From: Pseudomonas frederiksbergensis
GTDB taxonomy: Bacteria; Pseudomonadota; Gammaproteobacteria; Pseudomonadales; Pseudomonadaceae
Direction: 5' to 3'
NCBI RefSeq assembly: GCF_001874645.1
Contig: NZ_CP017886.1
Location: forward strand, 1,922,001 to 1,986,000
DNA: 64,000 bases
Shown here: one piece after another, positions 37,058 through 48,752 of the stretch
Layout: each line of letters starts with the position of its first letter
Numbering within the stretch: the stretch's first letter is position 1
Program-made: the position numbers and the translations under genes
Notes under the pieces: generated by a model
Database searches by the model: none
The model's input: the letters and a program-made list of their open reading frames with translations, nothing else
Told to the model about the DNA's origin: nothing

Positions 37058-39163
37058 TTAAACGCCCGAAGCCTTGGCCGCTGCTACGTCTTTGATGGAC
37101 AGTTTGATACGGCCGCGGTTGTCCACGTCCAGTACCAACACTTCCACTTCCTGGCCTTCTTTCAGGATGTCGGTCACTTTCTCAACGCGAGCGTCGCTCA
37201 GCATGGAGATGTGAACCAGACCGTCTTTGCCCGGCAGGATGTTGACGAATGCGCCGAAGTCGACGATGCGCTCAACCTTACCGACGTAGATCTTGCCGAT
37301 TTCAGCTTCAGCGGTGATACCCAGAACGCGCTGACGCGCAGCTTCTGCAGCTTCCTTGGTTTCGCCGAAGATCTTGATCGAGCCGTCGTCTTCGATGTCG
37401 ATCGAAGCCTTGGTCTCTTCACAGATCGCACGAATGGTCGCGCCGCCTTTACCGATGACATCACGGATTTTGTCGGTGTCGATTTTCATCGCGATCATGG
37501 TCGGAGCGTTTTCCGACAGTTCGGTACGCGACTGGCCAATGATCTGGTTCATCTGACCGAGGATGTTCAGGCGCGCTTCCAGGGCTTGGCCCAGAGCGAT
37601 TTCCATGATTTCTTCGGTGATGCCTTTGATCTTGATGTCCATCTGCAGCGCGGTAACACCTTTGGAGGTACCGGCTACTTTGAAGTCCATGTCGCCCAAG
37701 TGGTCTTCGTCACCCAGGATGTCGGTCAGGACGGCGAACTTCTCGCCTTCCTTGACCAGACCCATGGCGATACCGGCAACCGGTGCCTTCATCGGCACAC
37801 CCGCGTCCATCAGCGCCAGGGAAGCACCGCAGACCGAAGCCATGGAGCTGGAACCGTTGGACTCGGTGATTTCCGATACCACACGGATGGTGTACGGGAA
37901 CACGTCGGCAGCAGGCAGCATGGCCTGAACCGAACGACGGGCCAGACGGCCGTGACCGATTTCGCGACGACCAGCGCCACCCATGCGACCACACTCGCCC
38001 ACCGAGAACGGAGGGAAGTTGTAGTGCAGCATGAACGGGTCTTTTTTCTCGCCTTCCAGGGTGTCCAGCAGTTGTGCGTCACGGGCGGTGCCCAGTGTCG
38101 CGACTACCAGAGCCTGGGTTTCGCCTCGGGTGAACAGTGCCGAACCGTGGGTCTTCGGCAGAACGCCGACTTCGATGTTCAGCGGACGTACGGTGCGGGT
38201 GTCACGGCCGTCGATACGTGGCTTGCCGTTTACGATGTTTTCGCGAACGGTGCGGTATTCGATTTCACCGAAAGCTGCTTTGACTTCGCTGGAAGAGGGC
38301 TGGCCTTCTTCACCGGACAGCTTGGCAACCACTTGGTCTTTCAGTTCGCCCAGGCGAGCGTAACGGTCGGCCTTGATAGTGATGGTGTAGGCCTGGGAGA
38401 TCGCTTCGCCGAACTCGGCACGGATAGCGCCCAGCAGTGCGGTGGCTTCAGGCTGTGGAGCCCAGGTCCAGGTTGGCTTGGCAGCTTCGGCAGCCAGTTC
38501 TTTAACGGCGTTGATCACGACCTGGAACTCGTCGTGAGCAAACAGTACCGCGCCCAGCATCTGGTCTTCGGTCAGCTCTTTGGCTTCCGATTCAACCATC
38601 AATACCGCTTCCGAAGTACCGGCAACGACCATGTCCAGGCTCGATGCTTTCAGTTGTTCGTAAGTCGGGTTCAGCAGGTAACCGGTGCTTTCGTGGAACG
38701 CAACGCGGGCAGCGCCGATCGGACCGTCAAAAGGAATGCCGGAGATAGCCAGAGCAGCCGAGGTACCGATCATCGCAGCGATGTCCGGATCGGTCTTCTT
38801 GCTGGTGGAAACGACGGTGCAGACAACCTGCACTTCGTTCATGAAACCTTCTGGGAACAGCGGACGGATCGGACGGTCGATCAGTCGGGAAGTCAGTGTT
38901 TCTTTCTCGGAAGGACGGCCTTCGCGCTTGAAGAAACCGCCAGGGATCTTACCGGCAGCGTAAGTTTTTTCCTGGTAGTGAACAGACAGAGGGAAGAAGC
39001 CCTTGCCTGGATCGGCTTGCTTGGCACCGACTACGGTCACCAATACGCTGACGTCGTCGTCAACGGTGACCAATACTGCGCCGGAGGCCTGACGGGCGAT
39101 ACGGCCAGTCTCGAGGGTAACGGTCGACTGACCGAACTGGAATTTTTTGATTACCGGGTTCAC
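37058..39163 (-). CDS. pnp: Polynucleotide phosphorylase
   Basis: A 701-residue 3'-5' exoribonuclease and RNA-degradosome enzyme. Two RNase PH domains (about 1-230 and 310-545) flank a helical linker. A KH domain carries [19 protein letters not shown] (near 560-580), and a C-terminal S1 domain has [20 protein letters not shown] (about 620-690). GTG start at 39163 ([12 protein letters not shown]). It follows rpsO after 195 bp, the classical order. That gap may hold the RNase III processing stem used for autoregulation in enterobacteria, but I saw no clear long hairpin. Confidence 0.97.
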   Translation of the reverse strand: MNPVIKKFQFGQSTVTLETGRIARQASGAVLVTVDDDVSVLVTVVGAKQADPGKGFFPLSVHYQEKTYAAGKIPGGFFKREGRPSEKETLTSRLIDRPIRPLFPEGFMNEVQVVCTVVSTSKKTDPDIAAMIGTSAALAISGIPFDGPIGAARVAFHESTGYLLNPTYEQLKASSLDMVVAGTSEAVLMVESEAKELTEDQMLGAVLFAHDEFQVVINAVKELAAEAAKPTWTWAPQPEATALLGAIRAEFGEAISQAYTITIKADRYARLGELKDQVVAKLSGEEGQPSSSEVKAAFGEIEYRTVRENIVNGKPRIDGRDTRTVRPLNIEVGVLPKTHGSALFTRGETQALVVATLGTARDAQLLDTLEGEKKDPFMLHYNFPPFSVGECGRMGGAGRREIGHGRLARRSVQAMLPAADVFPYTIRVVSEITESNGSSSMASVCGASLALMDAGVPMKAPVAGIAMGLVKEGEKFAVLTDILGDEDHLGDMDFKVAGTSKGVTALQMDIKIKGITEEIMEIALGQALEARLNILGQMNQIIGQSRTELSENAPTMIAMKIDTDKIRDVIGKGGATIRAICEETKASIDIEDDGSIKIFGETKEAAEAARQRVLGITAEAEIGKIYVGKVERIVDFGAFVNILPGKDGLVHISMLSDARVEKVTDILKEGQEVEVLVLDVDNRGRIKLSIKDVAAAKASGV

Positions 39164-39358
39164 GGTGTCCTACCTTCTTTGTGGCTCTTGGGGGAACTGG
39201 TTTTCTTGCGAAATTCTTGGGCAATGTCGGGAATCGGCCCAACGCCTGTCCAGGGTAAAACGTGTATCCAGATAAAACTTGAGGCTGGGAGCCTGCCATG
39301 CGCCAGCGGGAAACCCACTGACGTACGACAGACAACCAACCTCTAGCGCAATCGCTTA

Positions 39359-39628
39359 TTAGCGACGCAGACCCAGGCGAGCGATCAGAGCGCTGTAACG
39401 GCTCACGTCCTTGCCTTTCAGGTAGTCCAGCAGCTTACGACGCTGGTTTACCATGCGGATCAGACCACGACGGGAGTGGTGATCTTTACCGTTGGCCTTG
39501 AAGTGACCTTGCAGTTTGTTGATGTTGTGGGTCAGCAGTGCAACTTGCACTTCTGGCGAACCAGTGTCACCAACAGCTTGCTGGTAGTCAGCTACGATTT
39601 GAGCTTTTTCTTGAACGTCGAGAGCCAT
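39359..39628 (-). CDS. rpsO: 30S ribosomal protein S15
   Basis: An 89-residue ribosomal protein that binds the 16S rRNA central domain. Signature [20 protein letters not shown] is followed by [33 protein letters not shown] precedes the ATG. A stable hairpin lies 20 nt upstream and may take part in S15 autoregulation. It lies between truB and pnp as in other gammaproteobacteria. Confidence 0.98.
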   Translation of the reverse strand: MALDVQEKAQIVADYQQAVGDTGSPEVQVALLTHNINKLQGHFKANGKDHHSRRGLIRMVNQRRKLLDYLKGKDVSRYSALIARLGLRR

Positions 39629-39647
39629 GAGGCAATCCTTTTATCAG

Positions 39648-39672
39648 GAAACTGTTTCAAAGAAACAGCTTC
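39648..39672 (-). promoter_or_regulatory. Hairpin in the rpsO leader
   Basis: On the - strand GAAGCTGTTTC-ttt-GAAACAGTTTC forms an 11-bp stem with a 3-nt loop, ending 20 nt before the rpsO start. There is no T tract, so it is more likely a translational control or processing structure than a terminator. A role in S15 feedback is inference. Confidence 0.5.
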
Positions 39673-39770
39673 AACAGGCCAGGGACAAATCCCTGTATCT
39701 AAAAATGAGTAGTGACCGTGCCTGTTAACAGCCACCCTCGCCAGCCTGCTGTTACACAGACTGGTTTCGG

Positions 39771-40688
39771 TCATTCTGACCGAATCAACCGACGTGGCGC
39801 GATGCGCCCGTCTTCGCTCACTTCACCGATACCGATGAAGCGACCATTGTGATCCTGTACGCGTACCATGCCAAACTTCGGTGCATCCGGGGCGCGTACC
39901 GGCTGGCCGTTAAGCCAGTAGAACGAGCTGTGCTCCGAGAACTGCAACAGTGGCCAATCCAGCAGGCCGCTGTCCGATGGCATCAGGAAGCGATCTACCG
40001 CTTCGTTGCCGCCTTCAGCATGTACGGCTTCCAACTCTTCCAGCGTGACCGTCTGGGCCAGACTGAACGGACCGGCCTGGGTACGTCGCAGCTGCGCAAC
40101 GTAAGCGCCACAACCGAGCTGTTCACCAATATCCTCCACGAGAGTGCGGATATAAGTGCCTTTGCTGCAATCTACGGCGAAGCGCGCAGTATCACCTTCA
40201 AAGGCCAGCAATTCCAAGCGCGCAATAGTAACAGAACGCGGTTCGCGCTCCACCACTTCACCTGCACGAGCCAGCTTGTACAACGGCTGACCGTCACGCT
40301 TGAGGGCTGAGTACATCGGCGGTATCTGACTGATTTGCCCCCGAAAATTCGGCAAAACCGCTTCGATATCGGCGCGACCAACGGTCACCGGGCGCTCCCG
40401 TAAAACCTCACCTTCAGCGTCTGCCGTGGTGGTGGTCTTGCCCAATTGCGCCAGGGTTTCATAACCCTTGTCGGAGTCGAGCAGGTATTGCGAGAACTTG
40501 GTCGCCTCACCGAAGCACAGCGGCAACACGCCGGTGGCCAACGGATCAAGGCTGCCGGTGTGCCCGGCCTTCTCGGCATTGAGCAGCCAGCGAACCTTCT
40601 GCAAGGCCGCATTGGAGGTGAACCCCAGCGGCTTGTCGAGCAGGATGATGCCGCTGACGTTACGACGGATACGTTTGACCTGAGCCAC
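39771..40688 (-). CDS. truB: tRNA pseudouridine-55 synthase
   Basis: A 305-residue enzyme making pseudouridine 55 in the tRNA T-loop. Catalytic Asp48 lies in [16 protein letters not shown]. The N-terminal [20 protein letters not shown] block and the [19 protein letters not shown] motif are present, and a C-terminal PUA-like domain follows. It begins 3 bp after the rbfA stop, consistent with co-transcription. Confidence 0.97.
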   Translation of the reverse strand: MAQVKRIRRNVSGIILLDKPLGFTSNAALQKVRWLLNAEKAGHTGSLDPLATGVLPLCFGEATKFSQYLLDSDKGYETLAQLGKTTTTADAEGEVLRERPVTVGRADIEAVLPNFRGQISQIPPMYSALKRDGQPLYKLARAGEVVEREPRSVTIARLELLAFEGDTARFAVDCSKGTYIRTLVEDIGEQLGCGAYVAQLRRTQAGPFSLAQTVTLEELEAVHAEGGNEAVDRFLMPSDSGLLDWPLLQFSEHSSFYWLNGQPVRAPDAPKFGMVRVQDHNGRFIGIGEVSEDGRIAPRRLIRSE

Positions 40689-40691
40689 CGA

Positions 40692-41093
40692 TTACTCCTT
40701 GGTGTCTACGGGTTCTGCCGCAACCGGGTGCTGATTGTCTTCAGCCACGGCGCGTTCGATCAATGCCGACAGATGAGCACCACGCACGACGCTTTCGTCG
40801 TAGTGGAAGTGCAGCTGAGGAACGCTGCGCAGCTTCATCTCGCGAGCCAACTGCATGCGCAGGAAACCGGCAGCCGAGTTCAGCACCTTGATGCTTTGAG
40901 CGATATCGTCTGCGCTGTCCTGCCCCATCACCGTGATGAAGATCTTGGCGTGACCGACGTCACGACTGACTTCAACAGCGGTAATGGTGACCAGGCCGAC
41001 GCGCGGGTCTTTGACTTCACGACGGATCAGCTGTGCCAGCTCACGCTGCATCTGATCGCCGATACGTTGGGTACGGCTGTATTCTTTTGCCAT
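40692..41093 (-). CDS. rbfA: Ribosome-binding factor A
   Basis: A 133-residue 30S maturation and cold-adaptation factor with a KH-like fold. Signature [20 protein letters not shown] at the N-terminus, and HAKIFITVM and [14 protein letters not shown] further on. It lies between infB and truB, its conserved position. A hairpin sits in the 160-bp gap upstream of it. Confidence 0.97.
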   Translation of the reverse strand: MAKEYSRTQRIGDQMQRELAQLIRREVKDPRVGLVTITAVEVSRDVGHAKIFITVMGQDSADDIAQSIKVLNSAAGFLRMQLAREMKLRSVPQLHFHYDESVVRGAHLSALIERAVAEDNQHPVAAEPVDTKE

Positions 41094-41148
41094 GTCTTGT
41101 TACCTGTTACTGCCTCACGGTGAAACCCGTGTGGTCTGAAAGCGGCAA

Positions 41149-41184
41149 ACGCCCGGCCTGACAGAAGCCAGACCGGGCGTTGCG
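41149..41184 (-). terminator. Hairpin between infB and rbfA
   Basis: AACGCCCGGcC and G-CCGGGCGTT form a long GC-rich stem with a loop of about 14 nt. No T tract follows on the - strand, so it probably modulates rather than ends transcription between infB and rbfA. Confidence 0.6.
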
Positions 41185-41252
41185 TTTAGAGTCCGGGTGA
41201 TGCGCCGTGCATTTGCATGCGGCTGCCCATCACGGCTCTTGAAGTGCGCGAG

Positions 41253-43754
41253 TTAGAGGCTGCGAGCAACCTGAACCTTCTCGAAGACTTCGATCTTGTC
41301 ACCGACTTTGACGTCGTTGTAGCTCTTCACGCCGATACCGCATTCCATGCCGGCACGTACTTCGGAAGCGTCATCCTTGAAGCGGCGCAGGGACTCCAGC
41401 TCGCCTTCGAAGATAACGATGTCTTCACGCAGTACACGGATTGGACGGTTACGGTGCACAACACCTTCGATAACCATGCAACCGGCGATCGCGCCAAACT
41501 TCGGCGAACGGAACACGTCGCGGACTTCAGCGATACCCAGGATATTCTCCCGAACGTCGCTGCCAAGCATACCGGTCAGGGCTTTCTTGACGTCTTCGAT
41601 GATGTCGTAGATCACGTTGTAGTAACGCATATCCAGACCTTCCTGCTCGACGATCTTGCGAGCACCCGCATCGGCACGCACGTTGAAGCCGAACAGTACA
41701 GCGTTGGAGGCCAGTGCCAGGTTGGCATCGCTCTCGGTGATACCACCGACACCGCCGCCGACTACACGCACCTGCACTTCGTCGTTACCCAGGCCGTTCA
41801 AGGCGCCGTTCAACGCTTCCAACGAACCACGGACGTCAGATTTGAGGACGATGTTAAGCGTCTTCTTCTCTTCCTGGCCCATGTTCTCGAAGATGTTTTC
41901 CAGCTTGCCTGCGTGAGCACGAGCCAGTTTGACTTCACGGAACTTGCCTTGACGGAACAGAGCCACTTCACGGGCTTTCTTCTCGTCGGCAACCACGCTC
42001 ATCTCGTCGCCAGCGTCCGGGGTACCGTCCAGGCCGAGAATCTCGACAGGGATGGAAGGACCGGCTTCCTTGATGGGCTTGCCGTTCTCGTCGAGCATGG
42101 CGCGAACGCGGCCATAGTTCGAACCGACCAGCACCATGTCGCCTTGGCGCAGGGTACCGTCCTGAACCAGAACGGTTGCAACCGGGCCACGACCTTTGTC
42201 GAGACGCGATTCAACCACGACACCACGACCAGGAGCCGAAGGAGTCGCTTTCAGTTCGAGAACTTCAGCTTGCAGCAGAACAGCTTCGAGCAGCTCGTCT
42301 ACACCGGTACCGACTTTAGCCGAAACCGATACAAACGGAGTGTCGCCGCCCCACTCTTCCGAGGTCACGCCGTGAACCGACAGTTCGCTACGGATGCGAT
42401 CAAGATCGGCGCCCGGCTTGTCGATTTTGTTCACTGCAACAACCAGCGGAACACCAGCAGCCTTGGCGTGCTGTACGGCTTCAACGGTTTGCGGCATGAC
42501 GCCGTCGTCCGCTGCAACCACCAGGATCACGATGTCGGTCGCCTTGGCACCACGAGCACGCATAGCGGTAAACGCTGCGTGACCTGGGGTGTCGAGGAAG
42601 GTGACCATGCCGCGTTCGGTTTCAACGTGGTACGCACCGATGTGCTGGGTGATGCCGCCGGCTTCGCCAGCCGCTACTTTGGCACGACGGATATAGTCGA
42701 GCAGCGAGGTCTTACCGTGGTCAACGTGGCCCATTACGGTCACGACCGGCGCACGGGAGAAAGCCTCACCTTCAAACTTCAGGGACTCGGCCAGGGAATC
42801 TTCCAGGGCGGTGTCGCTGACCAGGGTCACTTTGTGGCCCAGCTCCTCAGCTACCAGTTGAGCAGTTTCCTGATCAAGTACCTGGTTGATGGTCGCTGGA
42901 GTACCCAGTTTGAACATGAACTTGATGATTTCAGCAGCCTTGACCGACATCTGCTGAGCGAGATCGCCAACAGTGATGGTCTCGCCGATCTTCACTTCGC
43001 GCACGACAGGGCCGGTTGGGCTCTGGAATCCGTGGGCGTTGCGTTTCTTCAGCTTGGCCTTGCCGCGACCACCACGACGGAAGCCATCGCTTTCTTCGTC
43101 GGTAGTCCGTGGAGCAACGCGTGGCGCAGGCGCTTTTTCTTTGACCGAAGCGCGATGTGGAGCGTTTTTGCGCTCACCATCACCCGCGCCACGACGACTG
43201 CTATCGTCGGCACGTGGTTTGTCCGGACGACGCTGTTCGTCGCGCTTGCGAGTGTCAGCCGCTGGCGCAGCTGCTACAACCGGTGCTTCACGCACTGGCT
43301 CGGCAACTGCAGCAGGTGCTGCAGCAGCTTCATTAGCAGCAGGCTGGCGACGCGCTTCTTCTTCGGCGCGACGCTTGGCTTCTTCTTCAGCCTTCTGACG
43401 TGCAGCATTTTCTACTGCGCGACGTTCTTCCAGTTCGCGTTTGCGCTCGGCTTCGATTTCTTCCGGGCTGCGCTGTACGAAGACTTTCTTCTTGCGCACT
43501 TCAACGCTGATGCTTTTGCTGCCAGCAACACGCAGGGTGCTGGTGGTTTTACGCTGCAACGTGATTTTGCGCGGTTCTTCCACTTTCGCCTTGTGGCTGC
43601 TTTTCAAGTGAGTCAGCAAAGATTGCTTCTCACTGTCGGTCACATGTTCCTCGGCGGCGGTGTGCGGCAGACCTGCCTCACGCATCTGCTGCAGCAGGCG
43701 CTCTACCGGTGTTTTGACCTCATCGGCCAGTTGTTTCACCGTGACTTGCGTCAT
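41253..43754 (-). CDS. infB: Translation initiation factor IF-2
   Basis: An 833-residue GTPase that brings initiator tRNA to the 30S subunit. The IF2_N domain is at residues 1-60 ([20 protein letters not shown]). A long Arg/Glu/Ala-rich low-complexity linker (about 80-290) follows. The G domain has [17 protein letters not shown] and NKID, then beta-barrel and C-terminal tRNA-binding domains. It starts 26 bp after nusA. An internal start for a shorter IF-2 form is possible but not evident by eye. Confidence 0.97.
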   Translation of the reverse strand: MTQVTVKQLADEVKTPVERLLQQMREAGLPHTAAEEHVTDSEKQSLLTHLKSSHKAKVEEPRKITLQRKTTSTLRVAGSKSISVEVRKKKVFVQRSPEEIEAERKRELEERRAVENAARQKAEEEAKRRAEEEARRQPAANEAAAAPAAVAEPVREAPVVAAAPAADTRKRDEQRRPDKPRADDSSRRGAGDGERKNAPHRASVKEKAPAPRVAPRTTDEESDGFRRGGRGKAKLKKRNAHGFQSPTGPVVREVKIGETITVGDLAQQMSVKAAEIIKFMFKLGTPATINQVLDQETAQLVAEELGHKVTLVSDTALEDSLAESLKFEGEAFSRAPVVTVMGHVDHGKTSLLDYIRRAKVAAGEAGGITQHIGAYHVETERGMVTFLDTPGHAAFTAMRARGAKATDIVILVVAADDGVMPQTVEAVQHAKAAGVPLVVAVNKIDKPGADLDRIRSELSVHGVTSEEWGGDTPFVSVSAKVGTGVDELLEAVLLQAEVLELKATPSAPGRGVVVESRLDKGRGPVATVLVQDGTLRQGDMVLVGSNYGRVRAMLDENGKPIKEAGPSIPVEILGLDGTPDAGDEMSVVADEKKAREVALFRQGKFREVKLARAHAGKLENIFENMGQEEKKTLNIVLKSDVRGSLEALNGALNGLGNDEVQVRVVGGGVGGITESDANLALASNAVLFGFNVRADAGARKIVEQEGLDMRYYNVIYDIIEDVKKALTGMLGSDVRENILGIAEVRDVFRSPKFGAIAGCMVIEGVVHRNRPIRVLREDIVIFEGELESLRRFKDDASEVRAGMECGIGVKSYNDVKVGDKIEVFEKVQVARSL

Positions 43755-43780
43755 GCACTTCTCTCCTCAGGCCGCGCCTA

Positions 43781-45262
43781 TTACTCGAACCAATGGGCTC
43801 GGGCGGCCATGATCAACTTGCCGGCACGATCATCGTCAATGCCGTCGATGTCGAGCAGGTCGTCAATAGACTGCTCGGCCAGGTCTTCGCGGGTAATTAC
43901 GCCGCGCACCGCCAGTTCCATCGCCAAATCCTTGTCCATACCCTCAAGCGAGAGCAGGTCTTCGGCCGGATGGGCGTCTGCCAGCTTTTCCTCAGTAGCG
44001 ATGGCTTTAGTCAACAAACGATCCTTGGCCCGAGCGCGAAGCTCGTTGACGGTGTCTTCGTCAAAGCCATCGATGTTGAGCATTTCTTCCAACGGTACGT
44101 AGGCAATCTCTTCCAGGCTGGTAAAGCCTTCATCAACCAGCACCTGTGCCAGATCTTCGTCGACTTCCAGCTCGTCGATGAAGTTGCGCAGGATGTCGCC
44201 GGTTTCTGCTTGCTGCTTAGCCTGGATGTCCGATTCGGTCATCACGTTCAGGGTCCAGCCAGTCAACTGGCTAGCCAGACGCACGTTCTGACCACCACGA
44301 CCGATGGCCTGAGCCAGATTGTCTGCGCCAACGGCGATGTCCATTGCATGGGCATCTTCGTCAACGATAATTGCCGCAACCTCAGCCGGGGACATGGCGT
44401 TGATCACGAACTGCGCCGGGTTGTCGTCCCACAGGACGATATCCACACGCTCACCGCCCAATTCGCCCGACACTGCCTGGACGCGCGAACCGCGCATACC
44501 AATGCAAGCGCCTTGCGGGTCGATGCGTTTGTCTTTGGAGCGGACCGCGATCTTGGCGCGCGAGCCCGGGTCACGGGACGCAGCCATTACTTCGATCAGG
44601 CCTTCAGCGATTTCCGGCACTTCGATGCGGAACAACTCGATCAGCATTTCCGGCGCAGTACGCGACAGAATCAGCTGCGGGCCGCGGTTCTCGGTGCGGA
44701 TTTCCTTGAGCAGTGCACGCAAGCGCACACCCACCCGGAAAGTTTCGCGAGAAATGATGTCTTCACGAGCCAGCAGCGCTTCAGCATTGTTACCCAGATC
44801 AACAATCACGTTGTCGCGGGTTACTTTCTTCACGGTGCCGGAGATAATTTCTCCCAGACGCTCGCGGTAGGCATCAACGACTTGAGCACGCTCGGCTTCG
44901 CGGACTTTCTGCACGATAACTTGCTTGGCAGTCTGCGCAGCGATACGGCCGAACTCGATGGACTCGATTTTTTCTTCAACGACATCACCGACCTTCGCGC
45001 CAGGATGCGTTTCCGAAACCTTGCTCGGCCAGGTTTCAACAGCCGGATCATCCAGGTCTGCTTCTTCGACTACCGTCCAGCGACGGAAAGTTTCATAAGC
45101 ACCGGTGTGGCGATTGATTTCCACACGCAGATCAACTTCGTCTTCAAAACGCTTTTTGGTAGCAGTGGCCAGAGCCAGCTCCAGCGCTTCAAAAATTACG
45201 TTTGCCGGTACGCCCTTTTCATTGGATACCGACTCAACAACCAGCAGTACTTCTTTGCTCAT
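43781..45262 (-). CDS. nusA: Transcription termination/antitermination factor NusA
   Basis: A 493-residue RNA-polymerase-associated factor. N-terminal polymerase-binding domain, S1 domain (about 135-200), two KH domains ([20 protein letters not shown] and [14 protein letters not shown]) and two C-terminal helix-hairpin-helix acidic repeats ([15 protein letters not shown] and [15 protein letters not shown]). The start at 45262 ([10 protein letters not shown]) is preferred over an in-frame start 21 bp earlier, as it is the family N-terminus. Confidence 0.97.
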   Translation of the reverse strand: MSKEVLLVVESVSNEKGVPANVIFEALELALATATKKRFEDEVDLRVEINRHTGAYETFRRWTVVEEADLDDPAVETWPSKVSETHPGAKVGDVVEEKIESIEFGRIAAQTAKQVIVQKVREAERAQVVDAYRERLGEIISGTVKKVTRDNVIVDLGNNAEALLAREDIISRETFRVGVRLRALLKEIRTENRGPQLILSRTAPEMLIELFRIEVPEIAEGLIEVMAASRDPGSRAKIAVRSKDKRIDPQGACIGMRGSRVQAVSGELGGERVDIVLWDDNPAQFVINAMSPAEVAAIIVDEDAHAMDIAVGADNLAQAIGRGGQNVRLASQLTGWTLNVMTESDIQAKQQAETGDILRNFIDELEVDEDLAQVLVDEGFTSLEEIAYVPLEEMLNIDGFDEDTVNELRARAKDRLLTKAIATEEKLADAHPAEDLLSLEGMDKDLAMELAVRGVITREDLAEQSIDDLLDIDGIDDDRAGKLIMAARAHWFE

Positions 45263-45309
45263 CGTACGCCTCGCCTTTCGCAAGCCATTGGATCCGCGGG
45301 ATCCGCGTC

Positions 45310-45768
45310 TCAGTCAAAACTGGGAATAATGTTGGCCTTGTCGATCATATCGATCGGCAACAGGAACTCATGGTCTTCAACCTGCACCACGACATCCTGT
45401 TCTTCTACACCGCGCAGAAGGCCCTGAAAGTTACGTCGGCCTTCAAAAGGCGAACGCAGCTTGATCTTCACTTGTTCACCGGCAAATTTTGCAAACTGTT
45501 CGATGGTGAACAGTGGGCGTTCCATGCCAGGCGAGGAAACTTCAAGGGTGTATTCAACGGAGATCGGATCTTCAACATCCAGCACACCGCTGATCTGACG
45601 ACTGACGATGGCGCAATCGTCCACCAGTACGCCGCCTTCTTTATCGATATAAACGCGCAACAGTGAGTGGCGACCTTGAGCCGAAAACTCAATACCCCAG
45701 CATTCATAGCCAAGGGCCACGACCACCGGGGCCAACAAGGCCTGCAACTGTTCTAGCTTGCTCGACAC
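45310..45768 (-). CDS. rimP: Ribosome maturation factor RimP
   Basis: A 152-residue protein needed for 30S subunit assembly. Family blocks [35 protein letters not shown] and [13 protein letters not shown] are present. GTG start at 45768 ([14 protein letters not shown]) follows AGGGGGTTCAG, a strong ribosome-binding site. The in-frame upstream extension to 45879 reads through two terminator hairpins and is rejected. First protein gene of the rimP-nusA-infB string. Confidence 0.95.
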   Translation of the reverse strand: MSSKLEQLQALLAPVVVALGYECWGIEFSAQGRHSLLRVYIDKEGGVLVDDCAIVSRQISGVLDVEDPISVEYTLEVSSPGMERPLFTIEQFAKFAGEQVKIKLRSPFEGRRNFQGLLRGVEEQDVVVQVEDHEFLLPIDMIDKANIIPSFD

Positions 45769-45808
45769 CTGAACCCCCTCGTGCATGTAAATGCATGCTA
45801 TGCAAAAT

Positions 45809-45831
45809 AAAAAAATGGGCGAAACGCCCAT
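45809..45831 (-). terminator. Intrinsic terminator upstream of rimP
   Basis: On the - strand ATGGGCG-ttt-CGCCCAT followed by TTTTTTT. It lies about 40 nt before the rimP start codon. Confidence 0.8.
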
Positions 45832-45836
45832 CCCTG

Positions 45837-45859
45837 AAACGCCGTTGAACAGCGGCGTT
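45837..45859 (-). terminator. Second hairpin upstream of rimP
   Basis: On the - strand AACGCCGCT-gttc-AACGGCGTTT, a GC-rich stem with a short T run, between the other two hairpins. Confidence 0.6.
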
Positions 45860-45877
45860 ATAAAGTGTCCAGCTAAC

Positions 45878-45899
45878 AAAAAGCCCCTGAAAAGGGGCT
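45878..45899 (-). terminator. Intrinsic terminator after tRNA-fMet
   Basis: On the - strand AGCCCCTTTTCAGGGGCT followed by TTTTT, 9 bp after the tRNA 3' end. Confidence 0.85.
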
Positions 45900-45907
45900 C
45901 CTGAAAC

Positions 45908-45984
<77 letters not shown>

Positions 45985-46000
45985 ACAAAGCTGGGGCGGA

Positions 46001-46029
46001 AGTATACGACCGATCCCTAACAGGGTCAA
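46001..46029 (-). promoter_or_regulatory. Promoter of tRNA-fMet
   Basis: On the - strand TTGACC (46024-46029), a 17-nt spacer and TATACT (46001-46006). Near-perfect sigma-70 promoter, with the tRNA 5' end 17 nt downstream. Confidence 0.85.
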
Positions 46030-46049
46030 TGTAACCTTCCACCTACAAG

Positions 46050-46070
46050 AAAGCCCGCAACAGCGGGCTC
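46050..46070 (-). terminator. Terminator after tRNA-Leu
   Basis: On the - strand GAGCCCGCTGTTGCGGGCTTTCTT, with an inner stem GCCCGC/GCGGGC and T-rich tail, 10 bp after tRNA-Leu. Confidence 0.7.
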
Positions 46071-46080
46071 TCCTGATAAT

Positions 46081-46166
46081 TGGTACCGAGAAGGGGACTC
46101 GAACCCCTACACCCTATGGGCACAACCACCTCAAGGTTGCGTGTCTACCAATTCCACCACCTCGGC
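46081..46166 (-). tRNA. tRNA-Leu(GAG)
   Basis: An 86-nt type II tRNA on the - strand with long variable arm. Acceptor GCCGAGG / TCTCGGT-A-CCA (encoded CCA), anticodon loop CTTGAGG giving GAG (reads CUC/CUU), T-arm GGTTCGAGTCC. It lies 22 bp after secG, the classical secG-leuU order. Confidence 0.96.
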
Positions 46167-46188
46167 AATACTACGTTTGAAACCCTTC

Positions 46189-46572
46189 TTACTTTTGCTC
46201 TTGAGCTGGAGGTACGTCAGTCGCATTGGTTGCCGACTTTTGCTCTTGAAGCACCGGGACATCATCAGAAGCCGGTTTTTGCTTTGGAACTTCCAACACC
46301 GCCGGGTTTGGTAAACCTACTTGAGTCAGCTGATGAGCTTTCTCTTTAGCAAAGTAACCTAACCCTAAGCTGGTTATGAAGAAACCTGCGGCAAGTATAG
46401 CAGTAAACTTACTAAGAAAGGTAGAGGAACCTTGGCTTCCGAACACAGTATTTGAAGCACCTGCTCCGAAAGACGCGCCAGCATCCGCACCTTTACCCTG
46501 CTGCAGCAATACGAGAGCAACTACGCCCAGTGCGCCCAGCAGATGAAAAACGACTACGACTGTTTCCAGCAT
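46189..46572 (-). CDS. secG: Preprotein translocase subunit SecG
   Basis: A 127-residue inner-membrane subunit of the SecYEG protein channel. Two membrane spans are visible (residues 2-20, [20 protein letters not shown]; and about 53-73, [17 protein letters not shown]), with the conserved [17 protein letters not shown] loop between. A hydrophilic, Gln/Ala/Pro-rich tail follows. The start at 46572 (MLETVVVV) is the family N-terminus; the longer frame overlaps tpiA. Follows tpiA by 4 bp. Confidence 0.96.
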   Translation of the reverse strand: MLETVVVVFHLLGALGVVALVLLQQGKGADAGASFGAGASNTVFGSQGSSTFLSKFTAILAAGFFITSLGLGYFAKEKAHQLTQVGLPNPAVLEVPKQKPASDDVPVLQEQKSATNATDVPPAQEQK

Positions 46573-46576
46573 TTTT

Positions 46577-47332
46577 TCAGTTTCCCGCGGCGCGACAAAT
46601 CGCACCGAACTCATCTGCATTCAGGGAAGCTCCACCAATGAGCCCCCCATCGATATCCGGCATGCCGAACAGTTCGACCGCATTGGCCGCCTTCACGCTG
46701 CCGCCGTATAGAAGCCGCACACCTTGCGCGACTTCAGAATTTTCTGCCGCCAACTGCGCGCGAATGGCTGCATGCACATCCTGCGCTTGTTGCGGCGAAG
46801 CAGTCAGCCCGGTGCCAATGGCCCAGACCGGCTCGTAAGCGATTACTGCTTTTGCAAACGCACCAACACCCAGCTCCTCGATGATGCTGCCCAGCTGACG
46901 CCCGACAACCTCAAGAGTTTTTCCGGCTTCACGCTGCTCAAGGGTCTCCCCTATGCACAACACCGGAGTCAAGCCACATGCCTGTGCCGCTGCAAACTTG
47001 CGAATCAGCGTCCCGTCACGCTCGCCCATGATCTGGCGACGCTCGGAGTGCCCAACGAGCACCAGGGAACAACCTGCATCCACCAACTGACTCGGTGCAA
47101 TCTCACCGGTCAATGCACCTTGCACGGACTCCACCGCAGAGTTCTGCGCGCCGACCGAAATCGACTTACCTTCCAAGCCATCAATCACTTGATTGATATA
47201 CAAGCAAGGCGGGAATACCGCGACTTCAACACCGCTCGGCAAGGCCAGATGACGAAGGCCGTTAATCAGCTCAGCGACGCTGGCGCGGGTACCGTGCATC
47301 TTCCAGTTACCAGCTACCATAGGGCGACGCAT
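46577..47332 (-). CDS. tpiA: Triosephosphate isomerase
   Basis: A 251-residue glycolytic TIM-barrel enzyme interconverting dihydroxyacetone phosphate and glyceraldehyde 3-phosphate. Lys11 in GNWKMHG, catalytic His near 95 in LVGHSERR and Glu near 167 in [11 protein letters not shown] are all present. It lies between glmM and secG, the usual Pseudomonas order. Confidence 0.98.
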   Translation of the reverse strand: MRRPMVAGNWKMHGTRASVAELINGLRHLALPSGVEVAVFPPCLYINQVIDGLEGKSISVGAQNSAVESVQGALTGEIAPSQLVDAGCSLVLVGHSERRQIMGERDGTLIRKFAAAQACGLTPVLCIGETLEQREAGKTLEVVGRQLGSIIEELGVGAFAKAVIAYEPVWAIGTGLTASPQQAQDVHAAIRAQLAAENSEVAQGVRLLYGGSVKAANAVELFGMPDIDGGLIGGASLNADEFGAICRAAGN

Positions 47333-47398
47333 GCTGTACCTCGTCGGTCAAAGTGGGCGCAGATGTTACCCAACCACATCATTACTGGCAAGCCGAAA

Positions 47399-48736
47399 TC
47401 AGGCAGAAACTTCACCAACCAATTTTGCCAGCTCTTCGGCGTAACCACGAACCAGGGTTTCGTCCTCGCCTTCGACCATGACCCGCACCAGCGGCTCTGT
47501 GCCAGACTTGCGCAACAACACGCGACCACGCCCTGCCATAGCCTTGGTGACACGCTCGCTGGCCTCTTTGACCGCCGCATGCTCGACCGGATTTGCACCA
47601 CCACCGAAACGCACATTGATCAAAACCTGAGGGCACTTGCGTAGCGCCTGACGCGATTGCGCGAGACCTTCGCAACGGCGCTTCAGCGACATCAACACCT
47701 GCAACGCAGCGATAATCGCATCACCCGTAGTGGTATGACTGAAGCACACGACGTGGCCGGAGTTTTCACCGCCCACCAGCCATTTACGCTCAAGCAGCTC
47801 GGCGATCACATAGCGATCACCAACGTTGGCCCGCACAAAAGGAATCCCCAGATCAGCCAGGGCCAACTCCAACCCCAGGTTACTCATCAAGGTTCCAACC
47901 ACACCACCCTGCAACTTGGCACACTCATGCAGATCGCGCGCAATGATGAATAGCAACTCGTCGCCATCGACGATCGCGCCGGTGTGATCAACCATCAACA
48001 CCCGATCACCATCACCATCGAAGGCAATCCCCAGGTCGGCGTGCTCAGCCACTACAGCTGCCTGCAATTGCCCCATATGGGTCGAACCGCAATTGTGATT
48101 GATGTTCAGGCCATCAGGCTGCGCAGAAAGCACCGTCACCTGCGCGCCCAACTCACGGAAAACACTCGGAGCCACCTTATAGGTGGCACCGTGTGCGCAG
48201 TCGATCACAATTTTCAGACCGGCGAAATTGGTACCGGTTGGCACGCTGCTTTTGCAGAACTCGATGTAACGACCAGAGGCGTCGTTGATTCGCGAGACCT
48301 TGCCGATCTTGCTCGACTCAACCACTGTCATCGGCATATCGAGCAACTCTTCGATCATCAGCTCAACATCGTCCGGCAGTTTCGTGCCCTGACCGGAGAA
48401 GAACTTGATGCCGTTATCGTCATGTGGATTGTGCGAAGCACTGATCACAATCCCGGCTTCCGCATGGAAGGTACGTGTCAAATAGGCGATAGCCGGAGTA
48501 GGCATCGGCCCCAACAGCATGACGTCAGCCCCGGCGGAGGTAAGCCCGGCCTCAAGCGCCGATTCGAACATATAACCAGAGATTCGAGTGTCCTTGCCGA
48601 CCAGAACCTTGCAAGCGCCCTTACTGCGAAAGGCCATGCCCGCGGCCCAACCGAGCTTGAGCATGAACTCAGGGGTAATCGGATACTCGCCGACCCGACC
48701 ACGAATGCCGTCGGTGCCAAAATACTTCTTAGTCAT
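47399..48736 (-). CDS. glmM: Phosphoglucosamine mutase
   Basis: A 445-residue enzyme converting glucosamine 6-phosphate to glucosamine 1-phosphate for peptidoglycan and LPS precursors. The phosphorylated Ser101 is in [16 protein letters not shown], the metal loop is DGDGDRV, and the C-terminal phosphate-binding loop is [15 protein letters not shown]. Start at 48736 ([13 protein letters not shown]) is the family N-terminus. Follows folP by 16 bp. Confidence 0.98.
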   Translation of the reverse strand: MTKKYFGTDGIRGRVGEYPITPEFMLKLGWAAGMAFRSKGACKVLVGKDTRISGYMFESALEAGLTSAGADVMLLGPMPTPAIAYLTRTFHAEAGIVISASHNPHDDNGIKFFSGQGTKLPDDVELMIEELLDMPMTVVESSKIGKVSRINDASGRYIEFCKSSVPTGTNFAGLKIVIDCAHGATYKVAPSVFRELGAQVTVLSAQPDGLNINHNCGSTHMGQLQAAVVAEHADLGIAFDGDGDRVLMVDHTGAIVDGDELLFIIARDLHECAKLQGGVVGTLMSNLGLELALADLGIPFVRANVGDRYVIAELLERKWLVGGENSGHVVCFSHTTTGDAIIAALQVLMSLKRRCEGLAQSRQALRKCPQVLINVRFGGGANPVEHAAVKEASERVTKAMAGRGRVLLRKSGTEPLVRVMVEGEDETLVRGYAEELAKLVGEVSA

Positions 48737-48752
48737 AAGCGCTCCATCATTC

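Noticed and set aside
41217..44102. Very long + strand open frame (961 codons) opposite infB and nusA
   Set aside because: It is the mirror of two conserved genes with normal motifs on the other strand. Such frames arise from GC-rich codon bias. It has no recognisable domain or ribosome-binding site.
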